64,000 nt of DNA from Acanthopleuribacter pedis (GTDB lineage: Bacteria; Acidobacteriota; Holophagae; Acanthopleuribacterales; Acanthopleuribacteraceae), in the NCBI RefSeq assembly GCF_017377855.1, contig NZ_JAFREP010000039.1, forward strand, positions 1 to 64,000. Reading direction: 5' to 3'. Below, in pieces: positions 35,733 to 43,558 of the stretch (its first letter is position 1; every line of letters begins with the position of its first letter). The translations under genes were made by a program, and so were the position numbers. The notes under the pieces were generated by a model. The model made no database searches, was not told where the DNA came from, and saw only the letters and a program-made list of their open reading frames with translations.

Positions 35733-35909
35733 AACCTAAGAAGCGCGATAAGCGTGAGGGATTTTGGCTAAAGATCTGGAGCGAAATGGTTTGGAAAAAG
35801 CGAGCCGGGGTCGCGCCCGACCGCACCCGTTGGCCCTGAGCATTTTCACAGACCGTTGCAGCCCAGAGGTTTAGCTAAAATCACCACGAGTTATCGCGCT
35901 TCTTAGGTT
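35733..35909. mobile_element. Family-1 inverted-repeat element, copy B (177 bp)
   Basis: Begins aacctaagaagcgcgataa and ends ttatcgcgcttcttaggtt. The left repeat (with gattttggctaaa) and right repeat (with tttagctaaaatc) pair over about 38 bp with few mismatches. The interior resembles copy A. It joins the esterase downstream region on the left and the truncated N-terminus of an aminotransferase gene on the right. Confidence 0.78.
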
Positions 35910-35910
35910 A

Positions 35911-36363
35911 AAGGCCGGGCTTGGTGGCGCCGTCGCCGGCTTGCTCCTGGGCCCCGGCAGCCTGTCATTTGCCGACACCAACCCCAAGGACATCCGCGCC
36001 CAATACCCCTGGCTTGAACACGAGACCTATCTGAACAGCGCGGGCATGATGCCGCTTTCGATTGCCGCAAAGGCAGCGCTCCAAAAGTACATCAACATCC
36101 AACATTTGGGGTACCACCGGCCGGAAGAAGCGTTTCGTCGCGAGGTTAACCGCAACACGGGGAAACTGTTCGCCAACATGATCGGGGCGGCGCCAAACGA
36201 GGTCACCGAAATCACTTGCACCAATCCCACCAAGATCGACCTACGCGGCCGCCTCAAGAAAGCGGGCATTCGCGCGAATGTCGGCCAAAACCGAATGCGC
36301 ATTTCGCCGGCCCAATTCAACAATCAGTCAGACATGGACAAGCTGCTCAATGCCTTGGCTTAA
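35911..36363 (+). pseudogene. Class V aminotransferase remnant, start and central part missing
   Basis: The frame entering from the element reads KAGLGGAVAGLLLGPGSLSF then ADTNPKDIRAQYPWL. This is the tail of a (probably Tat-type) signal peptide followed by the start of a class V aminotransferase (YLNSAGMMPLS, PEEAFRREVNRNTGKLFA, IGAAPNEVTEIT). The frame then passes directly into RGRLKKAGIRANVGQNRMRI and SPAQFNNQSDMDKLLNAL, which is the C-terminal end of the same family. The PLP-binding Lys region and about 250 residues between are absent, although the reading frame stays open. The 5' end is cut exactly at the edge of the family-1 element. A 140-codon frame from a TTG at 35941 remains, but no active enzyme can result. 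Confidence 0.75.
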
Positions 36364-36384
36364 TCCGACCTCAGGGTGAAAACC

Positions 36385-36687
36385 TAGCCCGCATTTCTCA
36401 CGAGGATTCGTCGCGAGAAGCTGAAAGCCTTGTGAGTACGAAGATTACGACTAAGAGACTGCCCAGGGGTCCGACCTTTCGCGGGGCCGACCATTCGCGG
36501 GGCCGACTATTCGCGGGGCCGACCATTCGCGGGGCCGACCATTCGCGGGGCCGACCATTCGGCGTAGCAGCTGAGGCGAAGGCGGCTCGACCGAGGAAGG
36601 CGGATGGCCGCCCCGCGGAAGGCAAACCCTCGTAATCGCATGGGTTTCATGGTTCGTAGCAGAATTCCTTGTGAGAAATGCGGGCTA
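36385..36687. mobile_element. Family-2 inverted-repeat element, copy 2 (303 bp, expanded)
   Basis: The ends tagcccgcatttctcac and gtgagaaatgcgggcta are perfect inverted repeats apart from one base in the following position. The interior matches copy 1 at 16923-17128. It is longer because of five 16-bp tandem units and an additional segment (gccgccccgcggaaggcaaa). There is no coding frame. The last three bases (cta) are the TAG stop codon of the minus-strand gene that follows. Confidence 0.8.
36483..36562 (+). repeat. 16-bp tandem repeat, five units
   Basis: Five consecutive units of ggggccgaccattcgc. The second has a C-to-T change and the last ends in gg. A diverged unit (ggggtccgacctttcgc) precedes them and is the single unit present in copy 1 at 16923-17128. 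The array is confined to the interior of the family-2 element. Confidence 0.9.
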
Positions 36688-37110
36688 GTCCTTTCCCCGG
36701 GGCAAAAGCGCCCTAAAAAGACCTTCAAGCGAGCAATCGAAATACGGCAATTCGTTCGCCACCAATGCATCTGAATCTTTGCTGGGGAAAACATCATCGT
36801 GATGAATGATGGCAATTCCCGCGTTCAAATTGGTTGTGGCAAACACATATTCATCGAGCAAATTGACGTGACCGATGATGAATGCTTTCTCTTTGAGCAT
36901 AGGTTGGTATTCATCCACATCCCATGCCTCTCTGATCTGTTCGTTCCCAAAGAAATCGACACGCGCCAACTTAGGGCCCTCATCTTCTTCTAAGTAGGGG
37001 TAGAGCATTGCTTGATCAATATCATGGGGCATTCTCAAAAAGTTCAGACGCGCCACAAAAGCGGCCCAACCATCCATCGCTTCTGAAATCGTCCGGTAGG
37101 GCGTCTTCAA
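36685..37110 (-). CDS. SUKH/SMI1-KNR4-like small protein, possibly frameshifted at its start
   Basis: The frame runs from a TTG at 37110 for 141 codons. The C-terminal part (YVFATTNLNAGIAIIHHDDV, ALVANELPYFDCSLEGLF) is reminiscent of SUKH-fold immunity-type proteins. The match is by eye only. No ribosome-binding site precedes the TTG. Upstream, AAGAGG followed by ATGATGGAGCAAG at 37163 is a good translation start in another frame (MMEQDYEEPR). The two frames join sensibly near 37130-37145, giving AAGESQLPALLKTPYRTI after the junction. A one-base frameshift or a sequencing error is therefore likely. The stop codon TAG is contributed by the family-2 element. It is a lone small gene in an accessory patch. 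Confidence 0.5.
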   Translation of the reverse strand: MKTPYRTISEAMDGWAAFVARLNFLRMPHDIDQAMLYPYLEEDEGPKLARVDFFGNEQIREAWDVDEYQPMLKEKAFIIGHVNLLDEYVFATTNLNAGIAIIHHDDVFPSKDSDALVANELPYFDCSLEGLFRALLPRGKD

Positions 37111-37284
37111 GAGCGCAGGCAGTTGACTTTCGCCCGCGGCTCTTCATAATCTTGCTCCATCATGCAAATACCTCTTGTATTTATAGAGTTTTAGGTAATC
37201 GCAAATTTCAACTGAGCAAGAGCCGGCTACCTTACTTCCCCTTATCCCCTAGGAACACAGTTCCCGGCATTTACGCTTGATGTT

Positions 37285-38313
37285 TTACTTTTGTCGGCCG
37301 TGGTCATCAAGCATCCGTTTTATCTCTTGATATGCCGTGGTATCAAGTTCCAACGCCTTAAATTCGGTCATGGTCTCGTTGAGGATGGTGCGAACATCGC
37401 GACCTTCCTCATCCTTCGTTTCCAATGAAGCACCGCGCTGCAAAGCACTGCGCACGGTGGCGACACGTCCCCACAGGATCCCCAACCGAAGTTGTTGATC
37501 CAGGTCTTTAAGGATGTCAATGAGGGTCGGTTCGGTGGCATCGCCGGCCGGTACCTTGCGGTAAATGTCCCGCAGCGCCGCGATGGACGGCCTGGCAATA
37601 ACAACGTGTTCAAAAGGACCGAGACCATCGACGATTTTGTTAGGGTCGGCGCCGGCTTCCAGGAGACTTTTCACCATGTACGGATTGCCACAAACAACGG
37701 CGCGCATCAATGGGGTTCCGTATTTGGGATGAAAACCATTCACATCAGCGCCCCCTAAAAGTTTCACCCGAATCTGCTCTGGATCCATGTCCTTTTTGGA
37801 CAGTGTTTGCAACAAGGCGACGGTCCGGTCCAAATGCGCGGGATTCTCGAACCGGAGCCCCGATCTAACCTGTTTAAAGGCAGGCTTTGCCGCGAGCACG
37901 CAGGACTCGGAGCCGATCGCCATGAGCACGTAGGTATCAGCTGACTGAGCAGTGAAGAAAAAAAGTAAACGCATGGGTTGGCCTTCCATTTCGGCGCCAA
38001 CCTCCGCGGTGAGCACGGGCATACCACCATCATCCGTCACGGACGCCTCTGCCAAGACGTGGATGGCACCCAAATCTTCAGCAAGGCCGTTTTTGTAGTG
38101 TTGCCACACCTGATCCAAGTCGGTCACAAGCAGGTTCATTCTGAGTAAGGTCAGCGTACATTCACCGCCGTTGCGCGGTGCGGCCGCCATCAAAAGGCTT
38201 TCATTCTCAGGGATGGAAACCAATTCCAGGGATTCAGGCAATTGAAAACTGCCGCCTGAAAACCGGAGTTCCACCGGATCTGAGAGCCAAGCCGCGATTA
38301 GGAAAAGAAGCAT
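37285..38313 (-). CDS. Exported ankyrin-repeat protein
   Basis: 342 residues from the ATG at 38313 (MLLFLIAAWLSDPVELRF), a short signal-like N-terminus; ACGGGGACGG lies upstream. The first ~190 residues form an uncharacterised domain (ESLELVSIPENESLLMAAAP, MRLLFFFTAQSADTYVLMAI), which resembles the stress/DUF1795-type fold only loosely. The remaining part has ankyrin repeats: GADVNGFHPKYGTPLMRAVV, GNPYMVKSLLEAGADPNKIV and VATVRSALQRGASLETKDEE. Probably a periplasmic protein-binding module; function unknown. Divergent from the M43 protease gene. Confidence 0.65.
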   Translation of the reverse strand: MLLFLIAAWLSDPVELRFSGGSFQLPESLELVSIPENESLLMAAAPRNGGECTLTLLRMNLLVTDLDQVWQHYKNGLAEDLGAIHVLAEASVTDDGGMPVLTAEVGAEMEGQPMRLLFFFTAQSADTYVLMAIGSESCVLAAKPAFKQVRSGLRFENPAHLDRTVALLQTLSKKDMDPEQIRVKLLGGADVNGFHPKYGTPLMRAVVCGNPYMVKSLLEAGADPNKIVDGLGPFEHVVIARPSIAALRDIYRKVPAGDATEPTLIDILKDLDQQLRLGILWGRVATVRSALQRGASLETKDEEGRDVRTILNETMTEFKALELDTTAYQEIKRMLDDHGRQK

Positions 38314-38707
38314 GTTACCGTCCCCGTCTTTGGTTGAAGATTGGCCTAGTTTACCGTAGCAGTGTGAGTCTACCCCAGTGCCTTCACAAAAACGATCAGT
38401 GGGTTGGCGTATTATCCTGCGACAGGGAATCCGGTTAACGGGCAACATGCCTCCGAATAAGAGCTGGAGCCGATCCTCCGCGGTTTAGGTTAACAGGTAA
38501 TATGACAGGGGTTTGCGGTGGCGATCCGCGCTAAAAAGAGATGACCCTTGTGCCGCTTCGCAGCCCCGCTACCTATTGGGTTCCCCGTCAGCCTTAAAAA
38601 ATTGAAAAAGGGTTGTCAGTGTTCTTGCCGACCTCACGCATAGCTCTCCTAAGAGGGAGGTGCTCGTTTTTGGCGGGCGGCCTCCTCATCCGATTTGGAG
38701 GAGAATG
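38314..38707. other. Divergent intergenic region, no gene seen
   Basis: 394 bases between the ankyrin gene and the M43 protease gene. An AT-rich portion (38596-38625, ttaaaaaattgaaaaagg) may hold a promoter. A small inverted pair ctctcct / agagggag near 38642-38658 precedes the protease start. No coding frame. Confidence 0.4.
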
Positions 38708-39877
38708 ATGTTTCAGATCCTATTGCTTGTATGCACCGTTTTTCACCCACCTGCAGAAAGCCGGGTCATCGAGAACCCAATGCAGGCCCCCCACGGGCTG
38801 GGTTTTGCCATTGATCAGCGAGAGACGGATTTATGCATCATCCGTGAACGACCCGTCGAAGAGGCTTATCTTCGCGATCTGCAACAACAGGCGCTGTTAT
38901 GGAAGCGCAACCGGGGGTTGAAAAAAAATCAGACCGTGACCTTTGATGTCGCGTGGCACAACATCTTGGGTTTTGCGACCCAGGAACGGGCTGAAACCTT
39001 GGTCGATCTTCTCAACGACGCCTTGGTGGATTCAGGGATTCGTTTCGAGCTGGTTTCCTTCGACTACGTGTGGCGTAGTGAATGGTTCCAACTGGACCTT
39101 TGGACGGCCGAGGAAATGGACATGAAAGAGACACTCCGCGTGGGGACCTCGACCACGCTGAATGTTTATTCCTGTGTACCCAGTTACCAGGGAACACGTG
39201 TTGCCGGCTCCTCGGCATTTCCCGACGATTACGGTGACGATCCCGTACGAGACGGCATCGTCCTTGATGTCGCCTTCAGCCCGGTGGGCGGTGAAGGCGG
39301 CGCGACCTTCATCCACGAGGTGGGTCACTGGCTGGGGTTGCGCCATACCTTTGGTCCATCCTGCGCAACCGATAACGATTTGGTGGACGATACGGAGACG
39401 CATCTCAAACCAGATCTTTCGAACCCGCCGCCCGCCGGAACCTGTCCCACCTCCCAGTTTTGCCCCCTGGGTCGTACCGGTCCGGTCGAGAACTTTATGA
39501 ACTACGGTTTTGCCGGTTGCCAGACCCTGTTTACCGCCGGGCAAATAGGGCGCACCGAGGACCAAGTCGCCATGTATCGGCCGGCGCCGCTCACCGCCGC
39601 GGAAATGAACGGACCGGAGGTGTTGCACGCCGGCAGGCCCGCGGTCTGGTCGGTTGACGTTGAAACCGGCTATGGACCCTATACCTACAGTTGGCATGTT
39701 GCGCAGGGTTTCGGCATTACCCCCATTGGTTCCAACGCCCGGGAAATTACGGACACGGTTCGCTGCACGTTACGCGATTGTGAACGGTATGAGGAGCTTG
39801 TGACCATTGCGTGCACCATCACCGACAGCGAAGGGCAGCAGATTACGGTAGAACATCAGGTTTTGGTCTGGAATTAA
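38708..39877 (+). CDS. Secreted pappalysin-like (M43) zinc metalloprotease
   Basis: 389 residues; tandem ATGs at 38705 and 38708 follow GGAGGAG, and the second has better spacing. Signal peptide (MFQILLLVCTVFHPPAES). The catalytic centre is IHEVGHWLGLRHTFG (His near residue 203), followed by the M43-typical segment DLVDDTETH, a Cys-rich loop and the Met-turn region ENFMNYGFAGCQTLFTAGQI. The last ~90 residues (GPEVLHAGRPAVWSVDVETG, YTYSWHVAQGFGIT, EQQ... VEHQVLVWN) form a beta-sandwich of PKD/Ig type. Extracellular protein cleavage is the expected role. Confidence 0.9.
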   Translation: MFQILLLVCTVFHPPAESRVIENPMQAPHGLGFAIDQRETDLCIIRERPVEEAYLRDLQQQALLWKRNRGLKKNQTVTFDVAWHNILGFATQERAETLVDLLNDALVDSGIRFELVSFDYVWRSEWFQLDLWTAEEMDMKETLRVGTSTTLNVYSCVPSYQGTRVAGSSAFPDDYGDDPVRDGIVLDVAFSPVGGEGGATFIHEVGHWLGLRHTFGPSCATDNDLVDDTETHLKPDLSNPPPAGTCPTSQFCPLGRTGPVENFMNYGFAGCQTLFTAGQIGRTEDQVAMYRPAPLTAAEMNGPEVLHAGRPAVWSVDVETGYGPYTYSWHVAQGFGITPIGSNAREITDTVRCTLRDCERYEELVTIACTITDSEGQQITVEHQVLVWN

Positions 39878-39894
39878 CAGGCAACCGCGCTTTG

Positions 39895-39928
39895 GCGGAA
39901 CACCCTTGACTGGTCTGGGGTGTTCCGC
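39895..39928 (+). terminator. Hairpin after the M43 protease gene
   Basis: A perfect 11-bp stem gcggaacaccc / gggtgttccgc with a 12-nt loop, 17 bases past the stop. No U run follows, so termination strength is uncertain. Confidence 0.65.
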
Positions 39929-40009
39929 AACCAACTCAGATTTCGCCCAAAATTTACGAGATCAAAATTTGCAAGTGAGTTTTCGTCCCTCCTGGTTATT
40001 TCGCCGAAA

Positions 40010-40038
40010 TTGATCAAGCCCCGCGGGAACCCTATAAT
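40010..40038 (+). promoter_or_regulatory. Sigma-70 promoter of the ECF sigma-kinase operon
   Basis: TTGATC (40010-40015), 17 bases, TATAAT (40033-40038). Transcription should start near 40045. This is too close to the ATG at 40050 for a ribosome-binding site and supports the TTG at 40080, behind GGGGGGAAG, as the real start. Confidence 0.65.
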
Positions 40039-40079
40039 CAATACCCCTAATGTCGTTTGCCGACAACGGGGGGAAGAAC

Positions 40080-40634
40080 TTGGAGATCACGGGTTTATTG
40101 GCCGCATGGCGTGCCGGCGAGGAGACCGCCCTCGCGCGACTCATGGAAGCGGTTCACGGTCACTTACGCGAGCTGGCGCGGCGGCAATTCGCGCGTGAGC
40201 GGCCGGATCACACCTTGCAACCGACCGCGCTGATCAATGAACTCTTTCTTCGGCTCCAACATGATTTGGCGATTCCCTGGGATGATCGCAACCATTTCTT
40301 TGCCGTGGCCGCCCACATCATGCGCCGGATCCTGGTTGATCACGCGCGAAAGAAACAGGCCTTGTGTCGCGGCGGAGACGACGTCACCCTGCATGCCGAC
40401 GAGCAAATGTTGCCTGGCGTTGGACCCCAAAGCATTGAGATTTTGGCTTTGGACCACGCTTTAAAGGGTTTGGCGCGTATTGACGCCGTGCAACACCAGG
40501 TGGTGGTGATGCGTTTTTTTGGCGGTTTGACTGTTGCGGAAACAGCTTCCGTGATGGCGGTTACGGAGCGGACCGTCCATCGGAAATGGGCGGCGGCGCG
40601 TCTGTGGCTTTTGGGCCAATTGCGGGAAACGTGA
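40080..40634 (+). CDS. ECF-type RNA polymerase sigma factor (Sigma70_ECF, PF07638 type)
   Basis: 184 residues from TTG at 40080 (ITGLLAAWRAGEETALARLM); an ATG at 40050 would add ten residues but lacks a ribosome-binding site. Region 2: AVHGHLRELARRQFARER, HTLQPTALINELFLRLQ, FFAVAAHIMRRILVDHARKK. Region 4: LARIDAVQHQVVVMRFFGGL, TVAETASVMAVTERTVHRKW. These are hallmarks of the sigma group that occurs next to Ser/Thr kinases in Acidobacteriota and Planctomycetes. The stop codon overlaps the kinase start by one base (TGATG). The kinase is the likely regulator of this sigma factor, for which no anti-sigma factor is visible. Confidence 0.9.
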   Translation: MEITGLLAAWRAGEETALARLMEAVHGHLRELARRQFARERPDHTLQPTALINELFLRLQHDLAIPWDDRNHFFAVAAHIMRRILVDHARKKQALCRGGDDVTLHADEQMLPGVGPQSIEILALDHALKGLARIDAVQHQVVVMRFFGGLTVAETASVMAVTERTVHRKWAAARLWLLGQLRET

Positions 40635-43369
40635 TGGACACGCAACGGCAGCGACGCATCACCTCGCTTTTAGAATCCCTTTTGGAATTACCCGAGGAGC
40701 ACCGCTCGGCCTACCTCGATGAAATCGCGTGCGACGACCCGTCGCTGCGACTTGCCGTAGGGGACTTATTAGAACTGGAAGATCGCGCTCGGGTCTGGAT
40801 GCCCGATGAGACGGTCTCGTGTGCGCGGCCCCTGGAAAAAATCGGTCCCTATCGGGTCGTTCGAGAATTGGGTGCCGGCGGCATGGGGGTGGTGTTTCTC
40901 GCCGAGCGCGACGACGAAACCTACCAACAGCAGGTTGCCGTCAAACTGATGCGCCCCGGCATGGTTTCCGCCGAGACACGACGCCGTTTTTTTAGGGAAC
41001 GGCAAATCCTTGCCGATCTGGCGCATCCCAACATCGCACGGCTTTTGGACGGCGGCACCACCGAAGACGGCGCACCCTACCTGGTCATGGAGTACGTACA
41101 GGGTCAGACCTTGGATCGTTACTGTGACGAACGGCGACTGAGCCTCAAACAACGCATCGGCCTGATCATGTCGATTTGCCGCGGTTTGGAGGCCGCCCAC
41201 CGGAACCTGGTCGTCCACCGAGACCTAAAGCCGGCCAATGTGATGGTGACCGAGGCGGGTCAACCCAAGTTACTGGATTTTGGGATCGCCCACCTCATCC
41301 ATCCTCATGAAGGGCCGGCCACGGCAACGGGTTCGCGTTTGATGTCACCGCGTTACGCTTCGCCGGAACAAATCCTGGGTTTGCCCATCACAACGTCTTG
41401 CGATGTCTACGCCCTGGGGGTTCTCCTCCATGAACAATTAACCGGTGTTTCTCCTTACGATCTTGAAACCGACTCTTTCGCGGCGTTGGAACAAGCGATC
41501 ACCAAACAACCACCCCCTTCGCCGGCGGAACAGTTCCGCCGTTTGAAACGCCGCAAGCCAGTCCAAATAAGGGAGATCGCCTCACGCCGCGCCACCACGC
41601 CCGGGGCGATGTTGCGTTCCCTGCAGGGCGATCTGTCGCACATCGTGGTCAAAGCGCTTGAGAAGGATCCAGAGCGGCGTTATGCCTCGGTACAAGCCCT
41701 ACGGCAAGACCTGGAACGGTTTTGCCAAGGGCACCCGATCCTCGCGCGCCCGCAAACCTGGCGTTACCGCGGCATGCGGTTCCTCAAGCGCAACCGGTTG
41801 CCGGTAGCGGTTGCCTTCCTGTTTGTGGCGCTTCTGGTTGGGTTTTCGCTCCAGGCGCACATCCAACGAGACCGCTTGGCCTTGGAGCGAGACCAGGCTG
41901 CACGGGAACGGGACAAGGCGCAGGCCGTCCTCAATTTCGTACAAGACCTATTGCGGCAGGGCGATCCTGGTGTGGCGGGCGTGCGTGATATCGGTATCAA
42001 AGAAGTCCTCTCGCGGGGATTTCGACTCTCACAAATCAGCATGCGCGATCAACCTGAAACCCGGGCCGCCATGCTCAACACCATCGGCCGCACCTTTATC
42101 TCTTTGGGTGAATTTGATCAGGCGGAACAGTTGCTCCAACAGATCGCGCCGTCATCACCGTCTCAAGGTCCGTTGATGGCGGTGGCGCAATTTGAAGCGC
42201 AATTGAATTTGGCCGCCCTTGATTATTGGCGGGGTCATGCCCAGGCTTGCATTGATCGCCTGGTCGCCAACGCCGCGTTCCCCGAGGGCACGCCGCTTGC
42301 CACGCGGGCCCGCTACTACCAAACGCTGGCGCGCGCCTATAACGAAAGCGGTCGGTATGACCAGGCCATACAAACCCTTGCCTTTTCGCGACACATGGCG
42401 GATGCACTTCCCGCGGAAGTGGCGGTCTCCGCGCAAATGGATAACTTCAGTTTAATGGGCCTGGTTCATCTCAACCGGGGCGCGTACGATCTTTCCGAGG
42501 CGGCCCTGAACCAGGGTCTGGCGCTCGGGCACAAAACGTGGGGCGAGGCCCACCCAAAGGTCAGCGATCAGATTTATTCGCTGGGGTTAACCGCGCTGCA
42601 TCGCGGGGATTATGCCCGTTCCGAGAAACTGCTTACCAAGGCACATCAGTTGGACGGCGCCTACTGGGGCGCGGACAGTTACTATGTGGCCAAATCGCTT
42701 TCATCGTTGGGAACCGTTTACTTATGCCAAATGCGCTTCGACCTCGCACATTCAAAATTTAAGGCGGTCGCGGCCATTTACGAACGATCCCTGGGTGAGA
42801 ACCACGCCTCAATTGGTCAGGTCCACCTCAATTTGGCCCAAACCAGCCGTTACCGGCGTGAAGCCGAGGCGGCCCTGTTCCACGCAACCAAGGCGTTGAC
42901 CTTAAACCGCGACAGATTGGGCGCCCGTCATCCCGAGACCCTGGCCGCGCTTCAAGTCAAAGCAGCGATCTTGGCGGATAAAGGCTGTTTGGGCGAAGCC
43001 GTTGCCCTCGGCCACGAGTTGGTGGACGTTTCGCGAGGACTGGAGCAGGACCCGTTCCGCTTACCCGGCGCGCTCCTTCAGCTTGCCGTCTTTTATAAAA
43101 ACAAAGACATGCCGCACATAGCGCATGACCTGGCGGGCGAAGCTTCCGACCTTTTTCAGGGCTTTGCACCCAGACACATCAACAGCCTGAACGCCGATAA
43201 GGTCGCCGGCGAAACCGCCCTCCACTTGAAGCGGCCCCGGGTCGCGGCGATCCATCTCGACCGCGCCTGGCGGCTTGCCATCGAACTAATGGGCGAAAAG
43301 GCCCCCTTGACAAAAGAAATCAAAACGCTGCGAACCGCGGCGTTTGAACGCCTTGATCAGGATGGATGA
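40634..43369 (+). CDS. Membrane Ser/Thr protein kinase with TPR domain, coupled to ECF sigma
   Basis: 911 residues. The ATG lies in TGATG, overlapping the sigma factor stop, so translation is coupled. The N-terminal segment (ITSLLESLLELPEEHRSAYL) is the characteristic leader of acidobacterial sigma-linked kinases. The kinase domain (~70-345) has ELGAGGMGVVFLAER, VAVK Lys (104), HRDLKPANVMV (Asp 197), DFG (215) and YASPEQ, all canonical. A membrane helix follows (LPVAVAFLFVALLVGFSL, ~390-407). About 480 residues of degenerate TPR repeats then follow (FDQAEQLLQQIAPSSP, YDQAIQTLAFSRHMAD, YDLSEAALNQGLALGHK, YARSEKLLTKAHQLDG). The expected role is to sense a signal through the TPR part and control the sigma factor by phosphorylation, as shown for related pairs; here it is inferred. 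Confidence 0.92.
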   Translation: MDTQRQRRITSLLESLLELPEEHRSAYLDEIACDDPSLRLAVGDLLELEDRARVWMPDETVSCARPLEKIGPYRVVRELGAGGMGVVFLAERDDETYQQQVAVKLMRPGMVSAETRRRFFRERQILADLAHPNIARLLDGGTTEDGAPYLVMEYVQGQTLDRYCDERRLSLKQRIGLIMSICRGLEAAHRNLVVHRDLKPANVMVTEAGQPKLLDFGIAHLIHPHEGPATATGSRLMSPRYASPEQILGLPITTSCDVYALGVLLHEQLTGVSPYDLETDSFAALEQAITKQPPPSPAEQFRRLKRRKPVQIREIASRRATTPGAMLRSLQGDLSHIVVKALEKDPERRYASVQALRQDLERFCQGHPILARPQTWRYRGMRFLKRNRLPVAVAFLFVALLVGFSLQAHIQRDRLALERDQAARERDKAQAVLNFVQDLLRQGDPGVAGVRDIGIKEVLSRGFRLSQISMRDQPETRAAMLNTIGRTFISLGEFDQAEQLLQQIAPSSPSQGPLMAVAQFEAQLNLAALDYWRGHAQACIDRLVANAAFPEGTPLATRARYYQTLARAYNESGRYDQAIQTLAFSRHMADALPAEVAVSAQMDNFSLMGLVHLNRGAYDLSEAALNQGLALGHKTWGEAHPKVSDQIYSLGLTALHRGDYARSEKLLTKAHQLDGAYWGADSYYVAKSLSSLGTVYLCQMRFDLAHSKFKAVAAIYERSLGENHASIGQVHLNLAQTSRYRREAEAALFHATKALTLNRDRLGARHPETLAALQVKAAILADKGCLGEAVALGHELVDVSRGLEQDPFRLPGALLQLAVFYKNKDMPHIAHDLAGEASDLFQGFAPRHINSLNADKVAGETALHLKRPRVAAIHLDRAWRLAIELMGEKAPLTKEIKTLRTAAFERLDQDG

Positions 43370-43399
43370 TGCTCGAATTCGTCCGCCACGGCCTCGAGA

Positions 43400-43558
43400 C
43401 AACCGCGTTTTAGGCGAGGGTTTCTGTATTAATGCCTTGGATAATTCCTCAATACGACGGGAGGTGAAACCGCGATTTCGCGCGTCCTGTTCTTTGGCGC
43501 GTTCGAGACCGGCTTGGAAGATATTGAAGCCTTCTTCCGCTTGTTTGCGGAAGGTGAT
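43400..43558 (-). other. Coding-like frame without start codon, in frame after the amidohydrolase stop
   Basis: Directly after the TGA at 43561-43559 the same frame continues without a stop and reads ITFRKQAEEGFNIFQAGLER then AKEQDARNRGFTSRRIEELS and KALIQKPSPKTRL. It has a strongly protein-like composition of amphipathic helices. No ATG, GTG or TTG lies near its beginning. It could be the 3' remnant of a lost gene, a C-terminal extension cut off by a nonsense change, or a chance frame. No family was recognised. Confidence 0.35.

Noticed and set aside
36483..36562. Possible CRISPR array
   Set aside because: The 16-bp units are directly adjacent without spacers and lie inside an inverted-repeat element; no cas genes are in the window.
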